This document shows positions 1-8,740 of a DNA stretch of 64,000 nucleotides, in pieces. Both the position numbers and the translations under genes were made by a program. The notes under the pieces are model-generated. The model was not told the DNA's origin. It saw only the letters and a list, made by a program, of their open reading frames with translations, and ran no database searches. Source of the stretch: JAGTVG01 sp942491935 (GTDB taxonomy: Bacteria; Bacteroidota; Bacteroidia; Cytophagales; Cyclobacteriaceae); contig CALOCZ010000034.1 in the NCBI GenBank assembly GCA_942491935.1, forward strand, positions 62,001 through 126,000, read 5' to 3'. Position 1 is the first letter of the stretch; every line of letters begins with the position of its first letter.

Positions 1-1083
1 TTCTACCGTTCAGGTGGTAAAAAAAGAGTCATTCAGTTTTCAGATAACATGAAGAACGGCGAGATGTTTGTATATGATGAGAATGGTCAAATATTGCAGT
101 CAGCTGAATTTAAAAATGATTCCCTAACAGGCAAAGTAAGCCAGTATTACGGGGATGGAAAGATCATGAGTGAAAGCCATTTCATCAACGGTGAGTTGAA
201 TGGACTGGTCAAAAAGTATTATACTTCCGGCAAGACCAGCAAAGAGATCCACTATCTTAATGGGCTGCAACAGGGGGAGGATATTGAATATTATGAAAGC
301 GGGAACCGGAAATCCGAAGCTCAGTATGATGGAGGTATGCTGGACGGCTTTTTTAAAACATACTATCCGAATGGACAACTCAATACCATATACCGGAATA
401 AAAAAGGCGAGAGAAACGGGGATTTCAAATCCTATAGTCAAAGTGGCACGCTTATCAAGGAAGGATACTATAGTAATGGCAAGATCGATGGAATTGCGAC
501 GACATATTTTGAATCAGGAAAGATCCAATCTACCAATAAATATCAGGAAGGGGTTCGCGTTGGCGAAAGTCTGTATTATTATGAAAGCGGATCCGTTAAA
601 AAAAGAGTAAAATTTTCAGCTGAAGGGGCAAATCAGGAAATTCTGGAATACCATTTAAATAAAACCCTGAAAGCTGAGAAATACATGGTCGATGGCCTTC
701 CCGCCAACACATGGGAGTATTATTATGACAATAAGAAAGACAGCCTCATTGAGTCCTATTCAAAAGGCAAATTGAATGGCCCAAGGCTATATTATGATAA
801 AAAAGGGAAACTAATAAAAGAAGAACCTTTCGTTTTTGATCAGATCTCGGGAACTGTAATGGAATACCATCCAAATGGGAACCTAAAAGAAACCACGGCC
901 TATAAATCCAATAAAAAACATGGGGAATTAATTTCATATTATGAGAATGGCGGCATGAAATCCAAAGGCAAATATACAGCGAACCGAAAAGTTGGAGAAT
1001 GGATCTATTTTGACAAAAAGGGGGAAATAATAAAAAAAGAAACTTATGAGAATAATAAGTTAGTCAGTGAAGAAACTTTTTAA
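1..1083 (+). CDS. MORN-repeat (YwqK-like) protein, 5' end outside the window
   Basis: The reading frame is open from base 1, so the protein starts before the window; the first internal Met is at position 49. The visible 360 or so residues are about fourteen tandem repeats of 23-24 residues of the form YY-x-NG-x5-E-x5-NG-x2-G. This is the MORN-variant repeat of the family often labelled YwqK-like antitoxin, though that label is not a proven function. In Bacteroidota such proteins are commonly exported, but the N-terminus that would show a signal peptide is missing. There is no other domain at the C-terminus. It ends 47 bases before purC on the same strand. The repeat assignment is sure; the role is unknown. 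Confidence 0.85.
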   Translation, partial: FYRSGGKKRVIQFSDNMKNGEMFVYDENGQILQSAEFKNDSLTGKVSQYYGDGKIMSESHFINGELNGLVKKYYTSGKTSKEIHYLNGLQQGEDIEYYESGNRKSEAQYDGGMLDGFFKTYYPNGQLNTIYRNKKGERNGDFKSYSQSGTLIKEGYYSNGKIDGIATTYFESGKIQSTNKYQEGVRVGESLYYYESGSVKKRVKFSAEGANQEILEYHLNKTLKAEKYMVDGLPANTWEYYYDNKKDSLIESYSKGKLNGPRLYYDKKGKLIKEEPFVFDQISGTVMEYHPNGNLKETTAYKSNKKHGELISYYENGGMKSKGKYTANRKVGEWIYFDKKGEIIKKETYENNKLVSEETF

Positions 1084-1130
1084 AAACTTATTCATATTTT
1101 AATAGTTAAAAAATAAAAACAATAAAAAAA

Positions 1131-2066
1131 ATGACAGAAGGACTAAAAGAAACCAACTATACTTTTGAAGGTCAAACTGATTTTTATCGCGGCAAAGTAA
1201 GAGATGTTTATCATTTTGATAAAAAACTCGTGATTATTGCAACTGACAGGATCTCGGCATTTGATGTCGTACTTCCAAGGCCTATCCCATATAAAGGGCA
1301 AATCTTAAACCAGATCGCTGCCAAAGCATTGAAAGCCACGGCGGATATTGTCCCTAACTGGCTGGAAGAAAATCCCGATCCAAACGTTTCTGCAGGGAAA
1401 AAATGTGCTGCCCTGGAAGTTGAAATGGTGATCAGGGGATATGTAGTAGGTCATGCCTGGAGAGAATACAGGGATGGAAAAAGGACAATCTGCGGAGTAC
1501 CTATGCCTGATGGACTTAAAGAAAATGACAGATTACCCGAACCCATTTTAACACCAACTACAAAGGCAAAAGAAGGGCATGATTTAGATATCTCCCGGGA
1601 TGAAATAATCAGGCAAGGACTGGTCGAGGAAAGTATATATACCAAATTAGAGGATTATACCAGAAAGCTCTTTCAACACGGCTCAGAATCTGCTTTAGAA
1701 CAAGGCCTCATCCTTGCAGATACAAAATACGAATTCGGTATATATGATGGTCAGATATATCTGATCGATGAGATACATACCCCGGATTCTTCAAGGTATT
1801 TTTATGCAGATGGCTTTGATGAAAGACAGGCCAATGGAGAATCTCAGAAGCAGTTATCAAAAGAATTTGTTCGTCAATGGCTGATTAGTAATGGCTTCCA
1901 GGGTCTAGAGGGACAAACCATACCTGAAATGACTGATGAAGTAATTACTTCTATATCGAACAGGTATATCGAATTATATGAAAACTTTACTGGTGAGAAA
2001 TTTCAAAAGTCTGATTATTCAAACATTTCGGATAGAATTTATGAAAATATCCTTAAATTGGTGTAA
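1131..2066 (+). CDS. purC: Phosphoribosylaminoimidazole-succinocarboxamide synthase
   Basis: SAICAR synthetase joins aspartate to CAIR with ATP in purine synthesis, in the cytoplasm. The 311-residue length suits the longer bacterial form. Family motifs visible are YRGKVRDVY (19-27), the IATDRISAFD segment (36-45), VIRGYVVGHAW (100-110), LTPTTKAKEGHD (140-151) and the C-terminal DTKYEFG...LIDEIHTPDSSR run (197-222). The start is an ATG after an A-rich leader with no clear Shine-Dalgarno, as is usual in this phylum. No other pur gene is adjacent, so it is a scattered purine gene. Identification is secure from the motifs. Confidence 0.97.
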   Translation: MTEGLKETNYTFEGQTDFYRGKVRDVYHFDKKLVIIATDRISAFDVVLPRPIPYKGQILNQIAAKALKATADIVPNWLEENPDPNVSAGKKCAALEVEMVIRGYVVGHAWREYRDGKRTICGVPMPDGLKENDRLPEPILTPTTKAKEGHDLDISRDEIIRQGLVEESIYTKLEDYTRKLFQHGSESALEQGLILADTKYEFGIYDGQIYLIDEIHTPDSSRYFYADGFDERQANGESQKQLSKEFVRQWLISNGFQGLEGQTIPEMTDEVITSISNRYIELYENFTGEKFQKSDYSNISDRIYENILKLV

Positions 2067-2086
2067 TCATATGAACCAAAGCCCCT

Positions 2087-2452
2087 ATGAAATACACAAT
2101 CGATAAACAAGAGCAATATACAGTCCTGAAGCTTCAGGAAGAAAAACTGGATACTGTACTTGCTCCTAATCTAAAATCTGAACTGGTAACAATTAATGCC
2201 GAGGGTATAAAGAACCTGATCCTTGACCTGGGAGAAGTAAAATATACAGATTCTTCCGGATTAAGTGCTATCCTTGTTGGCAACAGGGTATTTAGTGAAT
2301 CAAATGGATTTTTTGTGATTGCAAATGTGAATGACCACGTATTGAAATTGGTCAGAATCTCTCAACTTGATTCAGTTTTGAATATAGCCACAAGCGTAGC
2401 TGAAGCTATTGAGGCCATCCTCTCTGCATTGGAAGAAAAAGAAGAAGAATAA
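2087..2452 (+). CDS. STAS-domain protein (anti-sigma factor antagonist type)
   Basis: A 121-residue single STAS domain. The signature TDSSGLSAIL lies at 54-63, and the Ser in DSSG is the residue phosphorylated in SpoIIAA/RsbV-type antagonists. The C-terminus is very acidic (EEKEEE). It begins 20 bases after purC and ends 20 bases before rnz, so the three are probably cotranscribed. No partner switch kinase (RsbW/SpoIIAB) or PP2C phosphatase lies in the window, so its target is unknown. STAS antagonists beside rnz are common in Bacteroidota, from general knowledge of the group. Fold is sure; the partner-switching role is inferred. Confidence 0.85.
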   Translation: MKYTIDKQEQYTVLKLQEEKLDTVLAPNLKSELVTINAEGIKNLILDLGEVKYTDSSGLSAILVGNRVFSESNGFFVIANVNDHVLKLVRISQLDSVLNIATSVAEAIEAILSALEEKEEE

Positions 2453-2472
2453 AGGGATAAGGTAGGCATATA

Positions 2473-3393
2473 TTGACTTTCAGATTAAAAATACTTGGCT
2501 CCAATTCTGCTGCGCCTGCATTTAACAGAAATCAGACCGCTCAGGTCCTGCAAGTGAACAATTCCTATTTCCTGATCGACTGCGGGGAAGGAACGCAGCT
2601 GCGAATGGGAAAAGCAAGGGTGAAAATCAATAAAATCAGTCATATTTTTATTAGTCACCTTCATGGCGACCATTATTTTGGCCTTATTGGCCTAATATCG
2701 ACAATGCATTTATTTGGCCGGAAGCATGATCTTGACATATTTTGTCCTTCTCCTTTGGAAGAGATTATCAACCTGCAATTGAAACATTCTGAAACCGTTC
2801 TGAATTTTAAGATCAATTATACTTTCTTAGACCAAATGGAAGATAATCACCTATTAGAAAATAAAAACCTGACTGTTGAGAAGTTTTCTTTGAACCACAG
2901 GATATTTTGCAGTGGCTTCCTGTTTCGTGAAAATCCAAAACCCATACGTATTAATAAAGCCAAAATACCCGAAGACTTCAGTGTAGCTAATTTGGGGAAA
3001 CTAAAAAAAGGGGAAGATATCTACGACGAAGACGGCCGGTTGATTTATAAAAACTCTGATCTTACATTACCTCCTAAAAATTCAAGAAGCTATGCTTACT
3101 GCTCAGACACGAAATACGATGAAAATATAATTCCGGTAATTAAAGGAGTTGACCTCCTGTACCATGAGGCTACTTTTACTAATGAGATGAAAGAAAGGGC
3201 AGACAAGACCTATCACAGTACCGCGGAACAGGCAGGAAAAATTGCCAAAAAAGCCGAAACAAAAAAGCTACTTATTGGTCATTATTCTGTAAGGTACAGG
3301 GAACTTGAGCCACTACTAGAAGAAGCCAGGAGTATATTCCCTGAAACTTACCTTGCCATTGAGGGTAATTTTGTCGATGTAAGCGAATATTGA
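2473..3393 (+). CDS. rnz: Ribonuclease Z
   Basis: Zinc endoribonuclease that matures tRNA 3' ends. A metallo-beta-lactamase fold protein of 306 residues with the metal motif SHLHGDH (61-67) and further likely ligands H142, D212 and H270, plus the early ALIDCGEGTQ-like segment (34-42) typical of the short tRNase Z form. The start is TTG at 2473; the first residues MTFRLKILGSNSAAP match the expected N-terminus, so no better start exists. It follows the STAS gene by 20 bases. All catalytic residues are present. Confidence 0.95.
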   Translation: MTFRLKILGSNSAAPAFNRNQTAQVLQVNNSYFLIDCGEGTQLRMGKARVKINKISHIFISHLHGDHYFGLIGLISTMHLFGRKHDLDIFCPSPLEEIINLQLKHSETVLNFKINYTFLDQMEDNHLLENKNLTVEKFSLNHRIFCSGFLFRENPKPIRINKAKIPEDFSVANLGKLKKGEDIYDEDGRLIYKNSDLTLPPKNSRSYAYCSDTKYDENIIPVIKGVDLLYHEATFTNEMKERADKTYHSTAEQAGKIAKKAETKKLLIGHYSVRYRELEPLLEEARSIFPETYLAIEGNFVDVSEY

Positions 3394-3400
3394 AATCGAT

Positions 3401-4201
3401 TTGAAAGATAAAAAATTTATCATAAAGGATAAAAGGACTAACCTTTTCATCATCTTAAGCGGAATCTTTCTGACGAATGCCATTATGGCTGAGATGATCG
3501 GGGTGAAGATTTTTTCGCTGGAAGAGACTATGGGATTTGAACCTGTCCAAATCAATATCTTACTCGAGAATCCACTAAGTTTTAATCTGACTGCAGGTGT
3601 CATTATCTGGCCAGTGGTTTTCCTGACTACCGACATAATCAATGAGTATTATGGGAAAGAAGGTGTAAAAAAGATCAGTTTTCTGACAGCTGGTTTTATT
3701 GCCTATATGTTTTTCGTAATTTTCCTGGTCACTAACCTTTCACCTGCAGCATTCTGGCTTGATCTGAATAATATGGATGATGCCGGTAATTCATTTAATA
3801 TTGATTTCGCTTTCAGGAAAATATTCCGGCAAGGTCTGGGGATTATTATCGGATCCCTCGTCGCCTTTCTGATTGCTCAATTACTTGATGTATTTATTTT
3901 CCAGCGAATAAGGGGATTGACTGGAGGGAAAATGATCTGGCTCAGGGCGACAGGCTCTACGTTGATCTCTCAGTTCATCGATTCCTTTGTCGTATTAGGA
4001 ATTGCATTTTATGTTTTTGGAAATTGGAATATGGAACAGATCATTTCTGTCGGAATAATAAATTACATATATAAATTTATCGTTGCCATTGTACTCACAC
4101 CCTTGATCTATCTGGGCCGCTACCTGATTGACAATTACCTTGGCAAAGAATTTGCCAATCAGATGGCTGATGAAGCCGGACTTGATAAATCTTTTTTTTA
4201 G
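3401..4201 (+). CDS. Queuosine precursor transporter (YhhQ/VUT family)
   Basis: Integral membrane protein of 266 residues with about six hydrophobic segments, matching the VUT-1/YhhQ family that takes up preQ0/preQ1 for queuosine synthesis. Typical features are the MAEMIGVKIF segment near 30, WPVVFLTTDIINEYYGKEG around 67-85, and the late TLISQFIDSFVVL helix. Start is TTG at 3401, seven bases after the rnz stop, so it closes this operon. Position after rnz, another tRNA-related gene, suits a role in tRNA modification. Family assignment is good; the exact precursor is not shown by sequence. Confidence 0.85.
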   Translation: MKDKKFIIKDKRTNLFIILSGIFLTNAIMAEMIGVKIFSLEETMGFEPVQINILLENPLSFNLTAGVIIWPVVFLTTDIINEYYGKEGVKKISFLTAGFIAYMFFVIFLVTNLSPAAFWLDLNNMDDAGNSFNIDFAFRKIFRQGLGIIIGSLVAFLIAQLLDVFIFQRIRGLTGGKMIWLRATGSTLISQFIDSFVVLGIAFYVFGNWNMEQIISVGIINYIYKFIVAIVLTPLIYLGRYLIDNYLGKEFANQMADEAGLDKSFF

Positions 4202-4856
4202 CCTGGAATCTTCTCTTCCTCTGATAAACCGGATGAAATAACTTTCTGATTTTCTAATCAACTAACTAATAACGAAACCAATAAAGGACATTTAATGAAT
4301 ATCGTTCATTAAATGAACATAGGTAGGGATGTGTTAATGAATCTCTAAATGCATCAAAGCGAGAGCCCTTGTGTCGACAATTATCCTTTGGGTTTTTCTG
4401 TAATGAGAAATGGATACAGGATTGCATATGCTGATATCATTTGGGACATCCACTAATTATAAGGTGTTAATGAATTGTTGAATTATGAAGGTCAGTTAAA
4501 ATCACAAAAACCTCCTAAAACTACTTATCAGGCATAAAAAGATACATTATTTTGCAACGATCATCTTTTGAACCTTATAAAAATCATTAATATAAAAACA
4601 AGAACAAAAAATCTTTCCTTCATCCTCTTCCATTTTTACAAATATAATTCTTTTTCATTACTTAAAACGCTCATAAAAGCATGCAACCCTTCATAATTCA
4701 TTAAGGAACTTAGTGAGGAAATTTTCAGGTTGATTGATCGACATGATCAAAAGAGGCTATCTTATCTTGAACACATATTTCTACCCGGAAGTGATCGGGC
4801 AAACCAGAGAGCCTGTAACTCCGTTTAATTTCTACGATTTTAACGCGCAGAGAAAT
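4202..4856. other. Gene-poor intergenic stretch
   Basis: No convincing gene lies here. It holds a perfect 11-bp inverted repeat (separate entry), two copies of the word GTGTTAATGAAT near 4331 and 4464, and a 35-codon ORF at 4349-4456 on the + strand that may be chance. A 70-codon + strand ORF from 4734 runs into the antisense of the methyltransferase gene and has no recognisable content. No tRNA-like cloverleaf was found. Confidence 0.5.
4289..4315. repeat. Perfect 11-bp inverted repeat
   Basis: CATTTAATGAA (4289-4299), a 5-base gap, then TTCATTAAATG (4305-4315). The arms are fully complementary. There is no T-run after either arm, so it is not a standard terminator; it could be an operator or a weak hairpin that ends the upstream operon. 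Confidence 0.6.
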
Positions 4857-5603
4857 TCAAAAGTTGGATCGGCGAATATTATCCAATACCACGGCAGTGG
4901 CTATCCCTACATTCAGGGATTCGGCAGATCCATATCTGGGAATTGAGACCCCGGCCGTTATAAAAGGATCCAGATCATCTGAAATTCCTTTTGACTCATT
5001 TCCAAAAATAACAATTACCCTTTCCGGCCAGGAAAAATCATATAGATTTTCACCATCCAGCCGGGTACCAATAACTGGAATGTTGGTCTGATTTAAAAAG
5101 GATTTCAAATCTTTGTATAACACATTTACACGTGTAAAGGAGCCCATACTGGACTGAATGACCTTGGAATTATACACATCCACTGAATCTTCGGATAAAA
5201 TAATGGTATCCAATCCATACCAGTCACAGGTCCTTATAATAGTTCCAAGATTTCCCGGATCCTGAAGATTTTCAAAAACAGGTAATAGGCTGACTTTTTT
5301 TTCATCAAAATCAACTGCTTTAGGAATTTCCACAACTGCGAGGGCAGCATTATTCGTCTTAAGCGTACCGGTTTTCTCCAATTCTTTCTCAGATACCACT
5401 TCGACATCATAACTATTTTCAGGAATTATAGTCTGATATATCTCCAGAAATCGTTTGGTAGCCAATAAAATGTTAATTTTATAGTGGGAATTGAGTATTT
5501 CTAGCACGCTCTTTTCTCCTTCAACTAAAAATTTTTGTTCTTGTTTCTGGTATTTCTTTAATTGCAGCGATTTAATGTGTTTTAACTTTTGCCTCGAAGT
5601 CAT
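4857..5603 (-). CDS. TrmH/SpoU-family RNA 2'-O-methyltransferase
   Basis: SPOUT-class methyltransferase that uses SAM to methylate a ribose 2'-OH in rRNA or tRNA. It has 248 residues: an N-terminal substrate-binding part (KFLVEGEKSVLE, 24-35), then the three knot motifs: motif 1 NLQDPGNLGTIIRT (112-125), motif 2 FGNESKGIS (200-208) and motif 3 IPRYGSAESLNVGIA (221-235). The N-terminal MTSRQKLKHIKSLQLKKY fits the family start. Divergent from tamL, with the two starts overlapping or 12 bases apart. The exact RNA target is not predictable here. Confidence 0.92.
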   Translation of the reverse strand: MTSRQKLKHIKSLQLKKYQKQEQKFLVEGEKSVLEILNSHYKINILLATKRFLEIYQTIIPENSYDVEVVSEKELEKTGTLKTNNAALAVVEIPKAVDFDEKKVSLLPVFENLQDPGNLGTIIRTCDWYGLDTIILSEDSVDVYNSKVIQSSMGSFTRVNVLYKDLKSFLNQTNIPVIGTRLDGENLYDFSWPERVIVIFGNESKGISDDLDPFITAGVSIPRYGSAESLNVGIATAVVLDNIRRSNF

Positions 5604-8048
5604 AGATATAGAAGGTTGAAAAGGATTAGTTATTTATTATTTGTATTTATTATCCATGTATATCTTTCAGGATGTCTTGGTACAAGATATCTTCAGAAAG
5701 ATGAATATCTGATATATAATCAAAAAATAAAAGGCAATGATGAAACTTCTAAAGAAAAGCTGTCTGAATTTTATAAACAGAAAAAAAACAGGCGGATCCC
5801 AATCTTAAATCTGTCTCCATGGGTATATTTTTATCAGTGGGGTATGAAATCCCATGACATTGATAAATTAAATAATAAAAAAGAAATCACAAGTTTAAAA
5901 TATGACGAAAAAATAGCCCTTTATAATACAGAAAAGCCAAAAAAGGCAGGGCGGCTTACCGATAAGAAAACAAAGAAGCTTGATAAAATAGATCGCTCCA
6001 TCAATGAGGGTAATTTTTTAATGCGCCTTGGTGAACCACTGGCCATATACGACGACATTCTGGCTGAAGCTACCGTAGAACAAATAAATACCTACCTGAA
6101 TACTCAGGGATTTTTCAATGCTGAAACTGAACTGGGAATGAGGGTAGAGAACAAATTGGTATATATGTCCTACTTGATCAATGAAGGAAGGCCTCATATT
6201 ATTGATACCATCATTTATAATACTGGAGATAAAAGTATTGATAGCCTGATCTTTGCCAGTGAAAAGGAGAGTCTATTAAAAACCGGAGATAGATATAACC
6301 AGGAAAATTTAACGGAAGAGCGTACTAGAATTGAGCGATTACTACAAAACAATGGTTATTACGGATTCAGCAGGCAATATATAAACTATGTGGTAGATAC
6401 TACTATTGGAGATCACAAAATGGCTATTGAACTAAAGGTCCTTAAACCTGCAGAAAATACAAACCATAAGATCTATACCATTGACTCGGTAATTTTCACC
6501 ACTGATGTTACATCCACATCAAGAAACCTGAAAAGATTTCATGAAGTGTATAATGGTATCACATATAAATACATTAAGGACAATTACTCAAAGAAAATAC
6601 TTGACCGAAGGGTATTCCAATATCCCGGACATAAATTCAGCCGTCAGGAAATGCTTTCAACGCAGCGGCAACTACTAAATCTGGATAATTTTAAGTTTGT
6701 AAACATATACTATGATACCATCGGGGATCACTTTATTACAAATATATTTACAAGTCCGCTGAAGAAATATCAGATGTCGAATGAAGCGGGTGTGAATGTA
6801 ACTGAAGGACTACCTGGTCCCTTTTATAACCTGACCTTAAAAATCAGAAATATTTTTAACGGCCTTGAAAATCTTGAGATCTCAGGTACCATTGGATATG
6901 AAGGGGTAGCTTCAGCCACCGATAGATCACAGATATATACAAGTCTAGAGGCAGGTGCATTTATGAGCTTGATATTTCCACAGTTCCTGCTTCCAATTGG
7001 AAATAAATATAAATCAAGATTCGGCCAGTTTAATCCCAAGACCAGTATCGTATCTGGTTTTGCATACACTAATCGAAATGAATATAAAAGGGCCGGTTTT
7101 AATTTATATATAAATTATTCCTGGCAGAAGAACCTTGAAAAATTGTTTAACATCCGCATTGCCGATATCAGCCTCATCCGGTCAACAATACAGGATTCTC
7201 TATTTCAACAGGCGCTTGACGAGATCCAAGCACGGGGGAATAATTTCTGGCGAACCTTTACGCCATCACTGGTCCTTTCATCACGTTTTTCAAAAACCAT
7301 TAATTTTAATCAATACACTTCATATCTCAGCCGAAAAGCTGCATTCCTCAAATATACAATAGAGGCTGGTGGGACCGTACTGAATGCTTTTGATATCGAT
7401 TTTGAAGGTAGTGACACATCAGGTCTGCAATTATATAAATACGTAAAATTTGTTGCGGATTACCGGAAATACCAGTCTATATCTCCAAAAACTAAAATTG
7501 CTTACAGGCTTAGAGCCGGAGTGGCAAAATCTTATGGTGGAAGCAAAGTATTACCCTATGAAAAATATCTTTTTGGTGGTGGTAGCAACAGCAACAGGGC
7601 ATGGAGGCCCAGGCGGCTTGGGCCCGGATCCTTTGCAAATATCGATACGATCTATACAGACACAGGCCCAGTTCTTAATTATAACGACAACTTTGAACAA
7701 CCGGGAGAAATTCTTTTGGAAGCTAATTTTGAACTCCGGACACAAATTATTGGATTTTTCCATACGGCCCTTTTTGTAGATGCCGGAAATGTTTGGACTT
7801 TCAAGGGTGAAGTCCAGAGGCCTGGGGCCAATTTTGAATTTAATCGTTTTTACAAAGAAATAGCTATCGGTGCAGGAGTGGGAGGAAGATTTGATTTCAC
7901 TTTCCTCCTGCTTAGGTTGGATATGGGTTTCAGAATATATGATCCGGCACTTCCTCAAGGATATAAATGGTTCACACAATATAATACGGATAGAATTACC
8001 GGGATAGATAAATTGATATTTAACCTGGCCATTGGATATCCATTCTAA
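5589..8048 (+). CDS. tamL: TamL-type lipoprotein, BamA/TamA-like outer membrane assembly protein
   Basis: Outer membrane protein of the Omp85 superfamily. The open frame starts with TTG at 5589, but TTG at 5616 gives a cleaner lipoprotein signal, MKRISYLLF...LSGC, with the lipid Cys as residue 20; this is the preferred start. POTRA-like repeats fill about 150-400 and a surface-antigen beta-barrel the C-terminal half, with the hallmark LFGGGSNSNRAWRPRRLGPGS region near 665-690 and a final aromatic (IGYPF). Lipidated TamA homologues are called TamL in Bacteroidota. A TmrH-type gene divergent from tamL is a familiar order, but tamB, usually next, is absent: a PAP2 gene follows. Confidence 0.85.
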   Translation: MPRSHRYRRLKRISYLLFVFIIHVYLSGCLGTRYLQKDEYLIYNQKIKGNDETSKEKLSEFYKQKKNRRIPILNLSPWVYFYQWGMKSHDIDKLNNKKEITSLKYDEKIALYNTEKPKKAGRLTDKKTKKLDKIDRSINEGNFLMRLGEPLAIYDDILAEATVEQINTYLNTQGFFNAETELGMRVENKLVYMSYLINEGRPHIIDTIIYNTGDKSIDSLIFASEKESLLKTGDRYNQENLTEERTRIERLLQNNGYYGFSRQYINYVVDTTIGDHKMAIELKVLKPAENTNHKIYTIDSVIFTTDVTSTSRNLKRFHEVYNGITYKYIKDNYSKKILDRRVFQYPGHKFSRQEMLSTQRQLLNLDNFKFVNIYYDTIGDHFITNIFTSPLKKYQMSNEAGVNVTEGLPGPFYNLTLKIRNIFNGLENLEISGTIGYEGVASATDRSQIYTSLEAGAFMSLIFPQFLLPIGNKYKSRFGQFNPKTSIVSGFAYTNRNEYKRAGFNLYINYSWQKNLEKLFNIRIADISLIRSTIQDSLFQQALDEIQARGNNFWRTFTPSLVLSSRFSKTINFNQYTSYLSRKAAFLKYTIEAGGTVLNAFDIDFEGSDTSGLQLYKYVKFVADYRKYQSISPKTKIAYRLRAGVAKSYGGSKVLPYEKYLFGGGSNSNRAWRPRRLGPGSFANIDTIYTDTGPVLNYNDNFEQPGEILLEANFELRTQIIGFFHTALFVDAGNVWTFKGEVQRPGANFEFNRFYKEIAIGAGVGGRFDFTFLLLRLDMGFRIYDPALPQGYKWFTQYNTDRITGIDKLIFNLAIGYPF

Positions 8049-8091
8049 ACTCAGAGCGTATTGGAGAAATATTTTAATTGTTCAATTTTAT

Positions 8092-8108
8092 ACCTAGATT
8101 TTCTAGGT
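8092..8108 (+). terminator. Short hairpin after tamL
   Basis: ACCTAG (8092-8097), loop ATTTT, CTAGGT (8103-8108), then TTTATAAAA. A perfect 6-bp stem 44 bases after the tamL stop. The U-tract is short, so termination is plausible but weak. Confidence 0.35.
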
Positions 8109-8124
8109 TTATAAAACAAAATGG

Positions 8125-8694
8125 ATGCTTGATTTCTTAAAGAACATAGACGAATTGCTCTTTCTTTTCCTGAATGGATTCCATAATGATACTTTTGACT
8201 TTATCATGCACTGGGTCACTTACCAACAAACCTGGTATCCTTTCTATCTTCTTCTCATTATCTGGCTAATTTGGAAATACAAATTAAATGGGATAATTCT
8301 AATCATATTCATTGTTATGGCAATTACTGTTTCGGATCAGTTTACTTCCAGTTTTATGAAACCGTTCTTTGAACGTCTAAGGCCATGTCACAATCCTTCA
8401 ATATCGCATCTCGTTCATGTAGTTGATGGTTGCGGTGGTCAATATGGATTTGCGTCATCCCATGCCTCCAATTCATTTGCGCTTGCAACCATGTTATACT
8501 TTTTCTTCAGAACCAAGTTCAAGCATGCCTCGATCCTCTTTATATGGGCAGGATTGGTTGCATATAGCAGAATTTATGTAGGCGTCCATTTCCCTGGTGA
8601 TATTATTGTCGGTGCATTAATCGGGTATTTAACCGGATTGATTCTATTTGTTCTTTATTCAAAATTACCTGTAAAATACAGGCTGTCAGGATAA
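8125..8694 (+). CDS. PAP2-family membrane phosphatase
   Basis: Type-2 phosphatidic acid phosphatase, 189 residues with about five or six membrane helices. The three catalytic motifs are intact: K79-x6-R86-P87 (KPFFERLRP), a SSHAS form of the PSGH motif at 111-115, and S148-R149-x5-H155-x3-D159. Members hydrolyse lipid phosphates such as phosphatidate or undecaprenyl pyrophosphate, with the active site facing the periplasm. It lies between tamL and pcm on the same strand. The substrate cannot be told; an undecaprenyl-PP or lipid A phosphatase role is possible. Confidence 0.9.
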   Translation: MLDFLKNIDELLFLFLNGFHNDTFDFIMHWVTYQQTWYPFYLLLIIWLIWKYKLNGIILIIFIVMAITVSDQFTSSFMKPFFERLRPCHNPSISHLVHVVDGCGGQYGFASSHASNSFALATMLYFFFRTKFKHASILFIWAGLVAYSRIYVGVHFPGDIIVGALIGYLTGLILFVLYSKLPVKYRLSG

Positions 8695-8700
8695 ATTTAT

Positions 8701-8738
8701 TTAATCAATAGCGGTAACTTTATCACCATATTGATTAA
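8701..8738 (+). promoter_or_regulatory. 10-bp perfect inverted repeat just before pcm
   Basis: TTAATCAATA (8701-8710) and TATTGATTAA (8729-8738) are perfect reverse complements, with inner GGT/ACC arms that extend the stem. The right arm ends two bases before the pcm ATG at 8741. It could be an operator for a dimeric regulator or an mRNA hairpin that limits translation start. Function is inferred only from position. Confidence 0.5.
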
Positions 8739-8740
8739 TC

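Noticed and set aside
4734..4946. 70-codon + strand ORF before and inside the methyltransferase gene
   Set aside because: Half of it is antisense to a clear gene, and the rest shows no domain, signal or repeat.
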